From positions 2,795,001 through 2,859,000 of the forward strand of contig OX365953.1 in NCBI GenBank assembly GCA_947247005.1: a stretch of DNA of 64,000 nt, in the 5' to 3' direction. The position numbers were made by a program, and so were the translations under genes. The notes under the pieces were generated by a model, which was not told where the DNA came from, searched no databases, and saw only the letters and a program-made list of their open reading frames with translations. The first letter of the stretch is position 1; every line of letters starts with the position of its first letter. Shown one piece after another: positions 1 to 11,699 of this stretch. The stretch is from Spisula solida (Eukaryota; Mollusca; Bivalvia; Venerida; Mactridae).

Positions 1-400
1 TTCTGACACAAAATTCCCTGATCAAACATCATTTTTCCCCGTCCCTGCCCTGGGTCAGGACAACACCCCACCCACCGTTGGCGTATAGTCGAGCATGCAT
101 GATAAAACTCATCTATGAATTAGATATAGTTCTTTGAACAGTGACACAGTGTACTTAATGTAACACTCTGCTTATATACTCTTAGAAATCATGGCAAGAC
201 AGTCTACTTTCACTTTCGATGTGTTTTGTTTACAGAAGTGATGATTTATATTTTATTGTTATGTTCTCCGATGTAGGAATTCAGGATCCGAAATGTAACA
301 ACGTCGAAGAAAAATTGCATGTACAGACTACACGCAATATTGTGTAATATATTATTAAATTACAATATAAACAAGCGTTTTACCTTGAAACCTGTCTTCA
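1..400. other. Unassigned AT-rich sequence
   Basis: I see no exon, repeat or RNA gene that can be supported in this stretch. Confidence 0.4.
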
Positions 401-618
401 TCGATGAATCTGCACATCCGCCCGCAACACACCGTAAGAAATGTAAGTGCCGCGCATGCGCACTTATCCCAGTCGGACGAATATAACACCTCTGACGATT
501 CTTACGGGACACCGGTGTATAGCACCAATACACAGCTTCCTGACACTTCCAGATACTTTGCAGGCCACACGGCCAGATATAGCAGAAAATATTATAAATA
601 TTTCAGAAATATCAAGTT

Positions 619-689
619 CCGATGCCAGGGATTGAACCCACGACCTCTGGATAGACTGCCCAGTGCGTTACCACTGAGCTAAATCCGCT
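619..689 (-). repeat. tRNA-derived SINE head
   Basis: Read on the minus strand, this has an A-box-like TTAGCTCAGTGGTA and a B-box-like GGTTCAATCC at tRNA-like spacing. There is no good acceptor stem and no convincing anticodon loop. I take it as the Pol III head of a SINE, not a working tRNA gene. Confidence 0.6.
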
Positions 690-1390
690 TATAAAACATA
701 AAACACATTGGTAAATGAAGATTGATAGTTCGTTCAGTACACGTATAAAACTTCATTCATTAATGACTTATATAAAGTTTCATATGTAGTGTTTTGTAAA
801 AAAAGCTTTTAGTGGTTGCATTCATCTGGTTTTTTTTCTAATTACATTTCGTGATTTAATGTACTGATCATGTTATTTCCTGTATGACCTGCGAGATATT
901 ATCAATTGGAATGTCTGTGTCATTTGTCTGAACTATTGCGAGGAGACAATCTATGTTCAAAATACCATCTGTAGCAGTTTTCATATGTCACCGACTTGTG
1001 TAATTGTTTTGTACATAAGAAGGCATGCGGTTCCTGTAAAAAGCGAACATAATCGATACTTGTACCGGTATCTCAAAACTAGCCTAGCAAAACTGTTGAA
1101 GAGTTCTACAATTTATAATTTGCTTTCAATGGATTATGGAGTTTTTACAGTGAAAATAACAGTGAAAATAACAGTGAAATTACCACTTTGTTATTTCCAC
1201 TGTTTTGAAGCTGGTTCCAGTATCATGCAGAAAAAGAAACGTAGCGTCAACGGCGCTGGGCTTTAAAATATGCGTTATGTCATCTTGACGTCATAATTCT
1301 CACGTCGTGACGTTCCAATTTCGACGTGACTTTTTCCAATTAAGCCAATTACGACACATTTTAAGAGAAATTGAGGCATATAATAAACAG
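690..1390. other. Unassigned sequence
   Basis: No supported gene. A 12-bp phrase, AGTGAAAATAAC, is repeated in tandem near 1150-1175. The open frames here are short and have no coding character. Confidence 0.35.
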
Positions 1391-1392
1391 AA

Positions 1393-1531
1393 AATTTGTT
1401 GATTTTTGGTGTAAGATCAATTTTATTTCACTCGTGATCACAGAAAATTAAATTTACACTCGTGAAAATATTCACTTTCTGTGATCACTCGGTGAAATAA
1501 AATTCAATCTAACACCAAAATCAACAAATAT
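1393..1531. repeat. Palindromic MITE, copy 1
   Basis: The ends are mutually inverted: ATTTGTTGATTTTGGTGT-like on the left and its complement on the right. The inner arms carry complementary TGATCACAGAAA and TTTCTGTGATCA. A diverged relative lies at 5411-5553. It has no coding capacity. Confidence 0.6.
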
Positions 1532-1712
1532 CCTCTATATAATAATGAAGGTGAGGTAACCCCCTTAGCTACGGGTCGAGAGTTCCCTTGTTCGGATCTC
1601 GGCAACTTTCTCAAACGTTTTCTGACAGGGAAGGCAGCACTTTACTGAAACAGACGAGCACAAAAACATAAAAACAACAAAGACAACAATTACACAGCAC
1701 AATGCCCAATAC

Positions 1713-2128
1713 TAGTGATGTATCGATTATCGGATAACATCGATTAGTGGTGTGCAGAAGTCCGATTCCGATGATCGATGTCATTCATCCATAATCCATC
1801 ATCGGATAAATATAACAAAATGTTAAACAAGACTTATTTAATCAAAAATTGCTAGGAAAATTCAAAGCATGGACGTTTGAACCAATTGGATGCCTGTTAG
1901 AACCAATTCAAAGAATTTGTTCAAACTCAGATAGTAAAACGTCTACCGAAAATCATTGTTTTCCCTTTGTCACCTTCTTTCGCGACTTGGGAAGAAGGAA
2001 AATAGGCATCAGTACACTGCATATTCAGTCACTGTTCTGCCGATTATTAATCGGGAAAATCGCATCGGAAGTGCCAGTCGATTCTAGCTGATGATCGATT
2101 ATGATTTGCAACCGATGTCCCATCACTA
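1713..2128. mobile_element. Non-autonomous hAT-like element
   Basis: The left end reads TAGTGATGTATCGATTA and the right end, reverse-complemented, reads TAGTGATGGGACATCGG. Flanks are CCCAATAC (1705-1712) and CCCAAATAC (2129-2137), which fits an 8-bp target duplication with one later indel. TIRs starting TAGTGATG and 8-bp duplications are typical of hAT elements. The 80-codon open frame inside has no recognisable transposase motif. Confidence 0.6.
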
Positions 2129-2189
2129 CCCAAATACACAACTGAACGAGAAAACAAAACTAAACCGCTTAAAATCCAAAGTTTTAACT

Positions 2190-2962
2190 CAAAGCAACTT
2201 AAGTAAAAACTTAAATATTTTGACTTAAAGGTGCTGCCTCACAGATCGGGCTAAAATTTTTGTATGACGTATTTTGCCTACCTAACCAAGTATTTATGTA
2301 ATAGAACGCCACTGATGGATGCTTTATGAAAGATTGATGGCATAAAAGCAATGTAAATCACTCATGATATTCGGCACTCGGCATTTTTCTTTTCGAAAAT
2401 ATCGCAGAGTTTCCTTCCAAAATGCTTTGTGAATTATGTAATTCAGACATGATCAAACTGTAACTTCAACAAACTAAAGCCGAAACATCTGTGAGGTATT
2501 CGGTGCGTTTCGCAATTCATTTTCATCGAATGGAACCAAATTTCAGGCAATTTCAGTGGTAGTAGTGCAAATTCTATAGAATTTTGGGTGTAAAAATGCT
2601 TAATTACTACAAAATGCCGATGTTTCCCAAGTTATTTTTATGTCAATGTGGTTGTTTATGGCATATACAGGCAACTATACCAAAATTACATGAATATTTG
2701 ACAATTTAATTTTATTTTTGCAATACACCAATACGTGAGGCAGTCCCTTTAAGTCAATAATTTGTGCAGCTCATATGTCCCGCAATTTAAAAAATAATCT
2801 ATGTTGTCTTAGTGATTATAGTAGCTGTTTACCTAATACTTCAAAACTATGTAAAATATTCAGCATCTTGATTTTCTTGCTTAGCTGATACACTTAAGAA
2901 ATAATCAAATGTTTAAGAAATTCCTTAGTTTTCTGCTAAGAAGCTTTGTGAATACCAGCCCA
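2190..2962. mobile_element. Palindromic MITE (TATTCACAAAGC family) carrying a nested element
   Basis: The left end (CAAAGCAACTTAAGT) and right end (CTTTGTGAATACCAGCCC) match the TIRs of the complete copy at 32534-32803, and the internal sequence matches as well. The unit is split by a second transposon at 2229-2748. A more diverged relative lies at 56737-56972. Confidence 0.7.
2229..2748. mobile_element. piggyBac-type non-autonomous element with TTAA duplication
   Basis: A 520-bp insert with TIRs AGGTGCTGCCTCAC and, at the other end reverse-complemented, AGGGACTGCCTCAC. It is flanked by TTAA on both sides (2225-2228 and 2749-2752). The homologous MITE near 32580 has the unoccupied site GACTTAAGTC, so the insertion can be read directly by comparison. 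TTAA-specific duplication is the hallmark of the piggyBac superfamily. There is no transposase inside. Confidence 0.8.
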
Positions 2963-3066
2963 GAAATATATAAAAACAAATTCTCTAGAGATGAACTGGT
3001 TGGTATCAAGAGGTAGTCGCGTGTGTACTGACGGTGCTATACAACAGGATACTGTTTTATTTCGTA

Positions 3067-3089
3067 GCTCGTGCGGTGTCCGCACGAGC
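3067..3089. other. Short perfect hairpin
   Basis: GCTCGTGCGG, a three-base loop TGT, then CCGCACGAGC: a perfect 10-bp GC-rich stem. It is probably part of a degenerate inverted-repeat element continuing to about 3235. Confidence 0.5.
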
Positions 3090-3143
3090 CTCGTGCGAGA
3101 TAATGCAGACTTGAAAAATATCTACGTATAGGATAGAACATGA

Positions 3144-3211
3144 GTAGGTGTTGTATATGGGATTTATAACTCCGAGTGAAACGAGGATTATAATCCCATA
3201 TCAACACCTAC
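3144..3211. repeat. Inverted repeat, about 28-bp arms
   Basis: GTAGGTGTTGTATATGGGAT at the left is mirrored by its near-perfect complement ending at 3211, around a short GAGTGAAACGAG loop. This looks like a miniature foldback or MITE remnant. Similar wording (GTGTTGTATACGGGATTTAT) recurs near 4340. Confidence 0.55.
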
Positions 3212-3375
3212 GAGCCGTTTTATCTGACTTAGACTAAAGATAAATAATCTTTGTTTATCAGGTACACTTTGTCTATAAATCGACCAGTACATAGGGTATG
3301 ATAAACCATTTAAGTGCTGGTGTAATATGTTAAGTGTTGCATGATGCATATATAGATCTAAGTGGCAAAATTGAG

Positions 3376-3980
3376 CTATTTACAGTAAAACCTCAATAAT
3401 GAAACTCCTTCTTGGGACTGTAAAAAACTTATCTCAATAATGTTGATTGATTGCATCGTTCTATAAAAGAGCAAACAGATGAAAACGGAACGAAAAATGT
3501 TTAATTCTGAGCCAATCTTGTTAAAGAGGTGGTCTTCATATAGGTGCAATTTCACTGTGAATTGAGGTTGAATAATGTGCAAGTCATTGAACAGAAAGTA
3601 GTGGTCTTTATTTTAAGGTGGTCTTGAAGGTGAGGTCTACATTTGTAAATTATGGGTTGTGATAGTATGAAAGTCATTTACTTCAATCACCAGACACCAT
3701 TGTAACCCCTACAATTTGTTTTAATCGTGGAGTTGGTTTAAGTTCTACTCTGTGAAAATGATGTCTTAGAAGAGAGGGGTAATCTGCACGTAGTTATTGA
3801 AGACACAATAGTACAGAACAACCTCTGTAGAGTGAGACCCTTTGTGGGCTGCAAATATTGGTCATTGTTCAGAAGTTGTTGCCCTACAGAATTTACAAAA
3901 GTATATACATGTAATAACGTTTTGTTATACAGAGGTTGTTGCACTACATATGTCCCCTAGAGAGGTCGTACTGTAGTCAT
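3376..3980. other. Low-copy repeat-like sequence
   Basis: Phrases such as AGTAAAACCTC and GGTGGTCTT recur imperfectly. The edges (CAGTAAAACCTC near 3380, GAGGTCGTACTGTA near 3975) look inverted. It is probably an old transposon, and no gene is visible. Confidence 0.35.
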
Positions 3981-4572
3981 AGAAGCTACTACGGCATTCA
4001 CCCTCTACTTATAATGTTGTAAGCACTCAGCAGAGATGTTGGCAATACCTTAATTGGTTAATTATCTATCAAAATTGTTGTCTCAGATTATGACAGTAAT
4101 AATGAACAAATGTAGAAAGGTTTAATATACATGTACATGTATTCTAATAAGTCCAATTAGTTACTTGTTTAAAATATAGTATTGTTACAATATAGACTAA
4201 ACTAAGCTTGGTATCAAAAATGTTTGGCATCCACATTTTCTATGCTAAATGCATGTATACATTATTATAGCTATGCTGAATTATTTTGCTTGGCCTACTA
4301 TAGTATATAGCAATCTATTGTTATTTATACCACAGCAAAGTGTTGTATACGGGATTTATTCAACACTTTTTCTCTATGCTGATTGGCTAGCTACTGAGAT
4401 CTATAGTCTAAGAGCTCGTAGACAACTCGGGGGCTCGGTGAAAAAACAAATAACTAAGCTCGCCAAAGGCTCGCTTAATAACCTGTGTTGTCAACACTCG
4501 TTTATGAAATGTTGATCTCCAAAGACAACTCATGACGGATCCTATATATCAATATCATACGTTTGATACCCG

Positions 4573-4800
4573 CCTTCTCGATAGACTAGTGGTTGAACAT
4601 GTTGAACGTCCGCCTCAAGTGTGTGAGAGGTCCCGGGTTCGATCCCATGCCGCGTCATACCAATGACAAAATAAAAATGGTTTCAGTAATTCCCTTGCTA
4701 GACGCGCAGGGTAAATGGGATACTGGCTTCTCTTCTCGGCTTATACCCTCGCACGGTGGCGATGAAACTGGTTTCATCAACGACCTAAACAAATAAGTAT
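4573..4800 (+). repeat. tRNA-derived SINE, family A
   Basis: A-box-like ATAGACTAGTGGTT and B-box GGTTCGATCCC are followed by a body containing AATTCCCTTGCTAGAC. The same head and body occur inverted at 16430-16552 and, more diverged, at 38569-38689. Confidence 0.65.
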
Positions 4801-4840
4801 ATAAACACGTTCTTATCTCTCGTACAATCAGATCAAAGAA

Positions 4841-5204
4841 TAGAGAGGTTGCGATTCGAACGAGTACGACTACGTGTACGTGTAGCGACCGTACATGTAT
4901 ACGTACGCGTTGCAATTAAAATTAGCTTGCGAAACACAACGTTTGCGTGTAACATCACATGTCAGTTGTAACATGATTTCTTCGTGAATCGATATTGAGT
5001 GTTTAAATAAACTCACCGAGACTATCAGTGATAAATCTTGGGTTTCCCGCGCATACGCATACCTGTGTGACGTAGTACACATTATATTTTCGTCTGTCAC
5101 ACGTCCGTTACGTGGAGAAACTACACATACCTGGATGACGAAATACCCAAATATAGTATTCACGTACACGTACATGTTACACGTTGCCTTTCGCAACCTC
5201 TCTA
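4841..5204. mobile_element. MITE with TAGAGAGGTTGCGA termini, copy 1
   Basis: The ends are TAGAGAGGTTGCGA and TTTCGCAACCTCTCTA, exact inverted repeats. Two further copies lie in tandem at 15540-15903 and 15905-16270. The outer TA dinucleotides are compatible with a Tc1/mariner-type TA duplication. No transposase is encoded. Confidence 0.7.
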
Positions 5205-5410
5205 CTATCGAATCACATTAACGTGTAGAAATTGATAGTTAAAGCTACATCAAGCTTGTTCAGTGACATTTAAAACATTAATATTTGTCAGTGATTGACG
5301 CATAGAACCTTGACATAGTTAGTGTATAACGCCACGTGTTTCTTTTAAGAAGCACACAGGGTATAAATCATAATTGATCCCGGTTATAATTATATATAGG
5401 ATAGTTGTTC

Positions 5411-5553
5411 GTTTTGGTGCAAGTTCGAATTCTATTTCACCGAGTGATCATATAAATCAATATTTTCACGAGTGACGAGTGTCGTAGAAACGAGGGAAAA
5501 CTTAATATTCTGTGATCACGATGGAAATAAAATTTGGTCTTTCACAGAAACAA
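5411..5553. repeat. Palindromic MITE, copy 2 (diverged)
   Basis: GTTTTGGTGCAAG and CTATTTCACCGAGTGATCA on the left pair loosely with CTGTGATCACGATGGAAATA on the right. It is related to the element at 1393-1531. Confidence 0.4.
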
Positions 5554-6008
5554 CTTATATCGTCTATAATATGCTTAAACCCCCTTAAAATTGTACAGTA
5601 AATGACCTAATTAGAAAAATCACGTTGGAATAATAACCTTATGACGAGAGAATTGTGACAACATTACTTTTGAGAAAGAGCTCGACTTTCTTAGAAACCT
5701 TTTTACAAAATTAATTGTATCAGCTCACTGCCTGGCCATTGAAACCTGGAGGTGCAACAGCACTGACTGTGGTATTCGAATATGTCAAACCTTTTCTTAT
5801 GACATGCGATGAATACTAGACTTAAAGACAAAAATGCATGCATAATATCAGATGGCATTCCCTATAATCGATAATCCCTCTATCAGGGCGGCTTACCTCG
5901 TGATGTGCGAAATAATGTTTGGCTAACAACGCAAGTAAAAATAAGTAAACACAAAGTTTAAAACAACCGTAAGTATCTTATTATTAGACCGATTTCAACG
6001 AGACACCT

Positions 6009-6250
6009 GGCCCCGATCTCCCGAAGCATCTCAAGTAGAATTTTCAACTCAAATTGAGATTTTGCTCAAGTTTGAGATCATTACTAAGTTTGTGCTCAAA
6101 ATATTTTACTGTGATAAACTCAGAACAATGTGTCTGTTTTGTGGTGCCAACTTTCAGAGTATTTACTCCCATGGAAATTATCTCAAAGACACACGACAAT
6201 ATTTGATATTTATCTCAGCTCAGATTGAGATGCTTTGGGAGATCGGGGCC
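6009..6250. mobile_element. MITE with GGCCCCGATCTCCCGAAGC termini, copy 1
   Basis: Starts GGCCCCGATCTCCCGAAGC and ends with the inverse, GCTTTGGGAGATCGGGGCC. The arms continue inward through CTCAACTCAAATTGAGA. Other full copies are at 21848-22112, 27578-27826 and 27829-28080, and half copies are at 44408-44497 and 63166-63243. Confidence 0.75.
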
Positions 6251-6259
6251 AGGCCTTTT

Positions 6260-7100
6260 CGACTGGACTGTTTCGTGGAGCAGGTTGTAGTCTGGTTCCC
6301 GTCCTCAATATTACAGTACTATAACAGTGCTACCTACCGTACTATTGAGCCGGGAACAAGGCTATAACATGTTCAACAAAACAGGCCAATTGAAAAGCCC
6401 AATTCTCGACTATGAAGCCGAGAATGAGTACTATACATGCCACTTAATTTTTGTGTGCAAAAGTCACATTTTTTCCCGAAACAGACATAATTGCGATCCA
6501 GGCAACTGAGTCGGTTACGGGCAAAAACTGTGACCTTTTACAGAAAACTATTTAAAAAGTTGTGTGGATATGATAAAAAAATTATTTTGAAATGTTTGTA
6601 ATAACACGAGAAGTGGAAACATTACGACTCCCCGTTGATAACCCTGCATTCCAAACATCATTAATATGATTCCCAGCTCTCGTTATCATCCGTCAATAGA
6701 ACACAGGTGCATGTTGCCGTCATTAATTCATAGATAATTTGTCAACTCTATCATGAAATATAAAAGCTAATATCAAAAGAATAAACGCTAATCATATCTT
6801 GATAATAACAAATTTTCTTTCATCGTTAAAATGATAACACTATTTGATTGCTTTTCAATCACTTTTGGATGATGGATTTGCAATCGATTCCCATTAAGGC
6901 CTGGTAGCCCCATGAGGGCAATACAAAGCACATTGAATTCAGAACGAATACTTGAAGTAAAACACGTTTGAGTATAAATAAGAACATGTTTATAATTATG
7001 ATGATAATATTTAAGGGAATACATCGTGACATAAGAGGAATTATCCAAAATTACGTGGATTTTCGCTCTTAAACGTGTATTGTCTGTTTATGCAACTAAA
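6260..7100. other. Unassigned sequence
   Basis: Nothing supported. Open frames are short and interrupted, and no repeat edges are clear. Confidence 0.35.
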
Positions 7101-7104
7101 ACTA

Positions 7105-7850
7105 AGGTAATGGTTTTTGGGAGGCGTTTAAGCCTCTCATTACTACCATTGCCCATTTCTTAATACAACATTAACCACCTTTAAGCTGCTATGGGGATCC
7201 GCATTCAAGTAGTTCCAGAAACTGTCAACATTCCCAATACTGCTACATATGTTTTTCCAAATGTTTTATCTGATTTAAGCCAATCAGCAACATTTGTTTA
7301 TTCCAAGATCACAAATTATTGTGAAACTGTTCGTTAAATCGATATTTTTGCAAAAAAATCACTACATCGGCCGATACCGAACTTGTTTCATAATACGAAA
7401 ATGACGTGTTCATCAAATGTCCCGGCTGTAAAGCTATTTTAAGAAACTTCAGACTACGGTCAAGTGATGGTTTTATCAATGAATCGTATACGGTCTGCAA
7501 AGTGCTGTTATGCAATCATATCGTGTCGCTGTACTAGCTAGCCGCTTTCTATAGACTGTCTCACGCTGTGAGGGAAGTGATTACAAGACGGTACTGTAGA
7601 ATCTGATAAATAGGCGCGTAGTATTATTTTAAAGCCACTTTTGATATACGCATTCAATACACGTATTACATATAAATTAATATGCACCTTTTAACAATTA
7701 TTTAGATACCCAACATGCCTATATAGTCACATATGCCTATTATGACATTCAAGACAAGATCGGCAGTAAGAAAACGAACATTTAACGTGTAAAGTCGGTT
7801 TAAGCTTTAGTAGCAGCAACCAGATCGCCTCCCAGTATTTATCTCAGTGC
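7105..7850 (+). repeat. Dispersed repeat with GGGAGGCG ends, copy 1
   Basis: Shares long stretches with 17300-17780 (inverted) and 12597-12842 (same orientation, internally deleted). The ends are TTTTGGGAGGCG and a terminal region with GATCGCCTCCCA and CAGTGCTTTGATT, suggesting a non-autonomous DNA transposon. A LINE fragment begins within a few bases of its right edge. Confidence 0.55.
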
Positions 7851-7852
7851 TT

Positions 7853-8910
7853 TGATTAGAAAGGGAGGTAATCTGAGTCAAAACTTAAATTTTACATACA
7901 AAGGTGAAATTGTTAAAAAATGTACATATCTTGGATTAGTTTTCTCAACAGGTGGCTCATTTAAATATACACGTGAAGCCCTAGCTGGTCAAGGAATGAA
8001 GGCTACTTTTAAAATGAAATCTTACATGATTGATAATTTCTATAACATGCCAATTAGTCACAAATTGGAGATATATGAAAAATTAGTGGAGCCTGTTTCA
8101 AGCTATGACAGTGAAAGCTGGGGTTGCTATAATACCAGTGAAATTGATACAACAGTTTTAAAACTATTATGTGTTAAAAGACAGACCCAAAATACTTTTG
8201 TATATGGGGAATTAGGCAAAGTGTCTATTAGTATAAAGTTGATATTACATACAATTAGATATTCGCTAAAAATACTACCAACTGATGATACAAAATATGT
8301 TAAACTTGTATATGATATGATGTTACAGGATCTTGAATTATACCACAATAATGTATCTTGGGCTAGTAAAGTTAGGGGGATACTTAACAATCTTGGATTT
8401 GGTGAGATATGGTTTTTCCAAACAGTTGGAAATAACAAATTATTTTTATCCTTGGTAAAACAGAGACCAGTTGATCAATATTTACAGGGTTGGAATAGTG
8501 ACATAGAAACTTCCAGTAGAGCAAATACTTAATATACATTTTTTTCAAGTTTCCAATTACAGCCTTATTTAGATATAGTACATGTAGTGAACAAATATAG
8601 AAAGGCATTATCCAGAGTTAGAGTGTCATCTCATAAACTACAAATTGAAGTTGGTCGTTGGAACAAACCTACTCCAACACATGTCCCTGAAAGAAAATGT
8701 AAATTTTGTAACTGTTTAGAAGATGAATTCCATTTCTTGTTTGAATGCAACCTATATGACAATCTAAGAATTTTTTTATTCCTTTATATTATAGACAACA
8801 TCCAAACATTCTAAAGTTTAGAGACTTGTTACAATCTAGTGATGAAAATATTTTTAAAAAATTAGCTGTCTACCTTTTCAAATGTTTTGAGTTAAGAGAA
8901 CAGGCTTTAT
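7853..8910 (+). pseudogene. LINE ORF2 C-terminal fragment, 5'-truncated and broken
   Basis: The translated sequence resembles the region downstream of the reverse transcriptase core in non-LTR retrotransposons of mollusc type: a YLG motif near the start, then long alpha-helical sequence. It ends in a Cys-Cys-His-Cys motif (RKCKFC ... FHFLFEC) like the one near the C-terminus of many LINE polymerases. The reverse transcriptase catalytic motifs are absent, so the copy is 5'-truncated, as usual for LINEs. It is inactive. There is an in-frame TAA at 8530-8532, and a frameshift in the T-run near 8770-8780, after which homologous sequence continues in another frame to a TAG near 8910. The LINE clade cannot be set without a search. 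Confidence 0.75.
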
Positions 8911-8926
8911 AGATACTATTTTTACA

Positions 8927-9653
8927 ATATTTATTACCTGCGAGCCTTGAGCGAGCAGGTATTTTGGATAGCATAAAGTAAAAAGTCCATGGAGGAGCAC
9001 GTGACCTGTTCTCGATGGTTTACGATTTCAAAACAAAAATTCCAAAAAAGATGCATTTTGTAAGAATGTCGTGAACCAGACTAATTCCATTATTGCATGC
9101 GGATAACATCGGTCTTTGTCGCATTGCAATAGTTTATTTACCGAAGAAATCAGAAATGTCCGAAATTTCATGGATCTAAACAGCAGGTGACTGCAGCTGC
9201 ATAAGCACAGCAGCGCTTCCCAGTCAATTGTAGTGGACTTATCGGAATTGGTTTATGATCTTTGATATTGTTAACACTGAAAACATGTCTTATGATAATA
9301 CCTTTTAATGAACTGATACGAGGTTTTATTTATAAGCATATACATATTATATGGAACAAGGGAGTCATAATATGCAATTAAGTGTCTTGAAAATTGGTTT
9401 GCTATACATGAAATTATTTAACAATTTGTTGATAAATTTCGTATGTCAAATTATCGTGCATATAGTTTTCCCAATTTGAAAGCTACCGGCCTATCCGCGC
9501 TTATTTTTTCTCTCACAATTTTGAGATTTTCATGTTTATTTTTATACACATCAGCTTTTCAATTATGCAGATAGAAGGTCGAGGATCCTGTCAATTCTCT
9601 GTCAAATGAAGTAGGTACATCATTTGCTCGCAGGAACTATTTGACTTGTTACC
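8927..9653 (+). repeat. Dispersed repeat bounded by CCTGCGAGC, copy 1
   Basis: Closely matches 40493-40990 in inverted orientation, including immediate flanks (TTTATTA on one side, AACTATTT on the other). The boundary motifs CCTGCGAGC and GCTCGCAGG are inverted. This copy has about 240 bp (roughly 9246-9485) that the other lacks. No open reading frame of note. Confidence 0.65.
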
Positions 9654-9832
9654 TATTGGTACACATTACCATGACTTAACTATTGCTTTTGTGCGTTCTG
9701 TATGGTTAGTTTTCCATATTGCTACATAAACTCAGACTTTAAAAAGTTTGTTAAAGTAAATGGTGCTGTAACATTCAATCTCACCACTAATATTTTGAAT
9801 ATTTTGCATGTGTTGGAATGTATGTTAGTATT

Positions 9833-9900
9833 ATATGTATATACATGAGAGGTATGCGTGTGTATACATGTGTCCGTGTGCGTGCGTGGGTATGTGTGTA
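9833..9900 (+). repeat. GT-rich microsatellite, left half
   Basis: Degenerate GTGTGT/GCGTG tract. It is interrupted by the transposon at 9901-10773 and resumes at 10774. Confidence 0.6.
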
Positions 9901-10773
9901 CACTAAGAGGCACTTATAACTGTGCACTTACACAAATCTCACTATCTCAGTATTAAGTGTGTATATTTTGTTGAAATTTGCAGCAAGTGTGATTAAAAGA
10001 TGTGTGATAATGTCTAAGAATATTTCATTTCATAACAAACAATATTTAGGAAACGCCATCACATAATTTAGCGTTGCGAAAATTGCGAAGTCACACAATC
10101 TGCTCCAGCTTAAAACGCACAGTTTTCCAACAAATAAGAACGCGTATTCCTGAGAGTTTAGGCTATGCAATGTTGTCGCATTGACGTCACCCTTGATTGG
10201 CAATCTCAGTGACAGTTGATCGAAGCATAATAGCCTTTCTTATCAAAATACGTTGAAATCCGACCAGTCATTGCAGAAAAATGACGTTGAATTTTTTTAA
10301 CAATGAACGAACAGATAGACAGGTAGAACATGGCTCAAACACCTGTAGGGGGGGGGGGATTAATGATTGTAAACGCGTACTTGTACTTTTGCTTATTGGA
10401 ACGCCAATAATAATTAAATTCAAACAGTTACTTCGTGCAACAATGAAAAGCCCGTGTTGATAAACCCGACGTCACGGCGTCAATTTAGACAAACATTGAC
10501 GTTTGTATTTTTTTAGGATAACAGGTCATGCATTTAATGGAAATGACCAAGTTTTATTTTATTTCCGGCTGTTTCACCATTTTCTCGTGCAATTCGTTAA
10601 ATTGCTATTTTCACAGTCTAATGGACAATATTCGTTGAACCGTAAGATAAAAAATATCGGATTACGTTGCGCGTCGACTGACAACCAAATACACTAAATT
10701 TCGTTCAAAAATATAAACAAACAAAAAAGTTATTAGGAATTGAAAACTGCACAGTTATAAGTGCCTCTTAGTG
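9901..10773. mobile_element. Tc1/mariner-like non-autonomous element in a GT tract
   Basis: Perfect 26-bp terminal inverted repeats: CACTAAGAGGCACTTATA... at 9901-9926 and the complement at 10748-10773. They are bordered by TA on both sides (9899-9900 and 10774-10775). TA duplication is diagnostic of Tc1/mariner insertion. The 873-bp interior carries no transposase frame. Confidence 0.75.
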
Positions 10774-10948
10774 TATGCGTGTACGTGTAGGTGTGCGTGG
10801 GTATGCGTGTGGATATGTGTGTTTGTGTTGATGTGCTTGTCTAGTATGCGTATTTATATACAGTAATTATGTATATATACATTGTTGTAAACATGATCCA
10901 TGGGCATTATGCCTTAAATTCTGAAATAAACTGTAAACTGTATTTTAT
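10774..10948 (+). repeat. GT-rich tract and probable LINE 3' tail
   Basis: The GT-rich tract resumes here and runs into TTGTTGTAAACATGATCC and GGGCATTATGCCTTAA with a terminal AATAAA. The end resembles 3' tails of invertebrate LINEs as I know them. It could be the displaced 3' end of the LINE remnant at 7853-8910, separated by two later insertions. This is inference. Confidence 0.35.
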
Positions 10949-11279
10949 GTCAGATATGTATAGCACGGAGAATTTGACATGATCCTGACGTTTACGCATG
11001 AATATATTACAAGGTTCTTGCGTTAAATGTATGAACTTCCGCGCGAAATTCGTTTAATATCGGTGCTTTCGATTTGTGTTGGTATTACTCCTCGGTCGTC
11101 TTACTGATACTCCCCGCTTATGAAAACATACAACCGGGATTATTAATATAGGCATTATGTCAGCTGTTAAATTATCAAAATAGCAGGTTGAGAGTCGTGT
11201 CAAATTTTCTTCACCTATAAACCCTCCAGGGCTTCTATAGATCAGTATGAAAATAAAGTATAGCTGGTTTGCGATCAGC

Positions 11280-11691
11280 TCTACGTTCAAGGAAAGCTAC
11301 CTGCAAACATGTTAAAAAATCACGGGTTTTTATCGCTATAATCCTTCGTTGTACGCTTCGTATGCGGAAAACAATAAATACCCGTTTTAATTGTTCTCAG
11401 TTCGAAATAGTACGGATGCACGGGTTTTACTATTCACATTCTTTTGTTTGCCTCTGTCCGCCATTTTGTTTAATAACACCAATACACGCACACCTCCGGA
11501 TATGGTAAGCCAAACTTGGCGCACGTGACAAACATGTTTTTTAATATACCGTTCAACGAATAACATGTGTGTACCTGCAGCCCTGCGTCCAAGGAAAAAT
11601 AACGTGACGCACGTTTCGTACCTGGTATTTTTCCTTGAACGCAGGGCAGGTACGAAACGTGCGTCACGTAATTCTTCGTTGAACACAGGGC
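11280..11691. mobile_element. MITE with CCCTGCGTTCAA termini, copy 1
   Basis: Shares about 300 bp with 53953-54320. The ends resemble GCCCTGTGTTCAAGGAA and TTCGTTGAACGCAGGGC. This copy also has a secondary inverted pair inside its right end (CCCTGCGTCCAAGGAAAAATA at about 11580 and its complement near 11625-11647), so a short relative has inserted or been duplicated within it. Confidence 0.65.
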
Positions 11692-11699
11692 AGGTTGGA

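Noticed and set aside
4573..4650. tRNA gene candidate with clear A and B boxes (likewise 16430-16552, 16920-17095 and 50695-50800)
   Set aside because: Acceptor and anticodon arms do not pair and related copies have dispersed bodies, so these are SINE heads.
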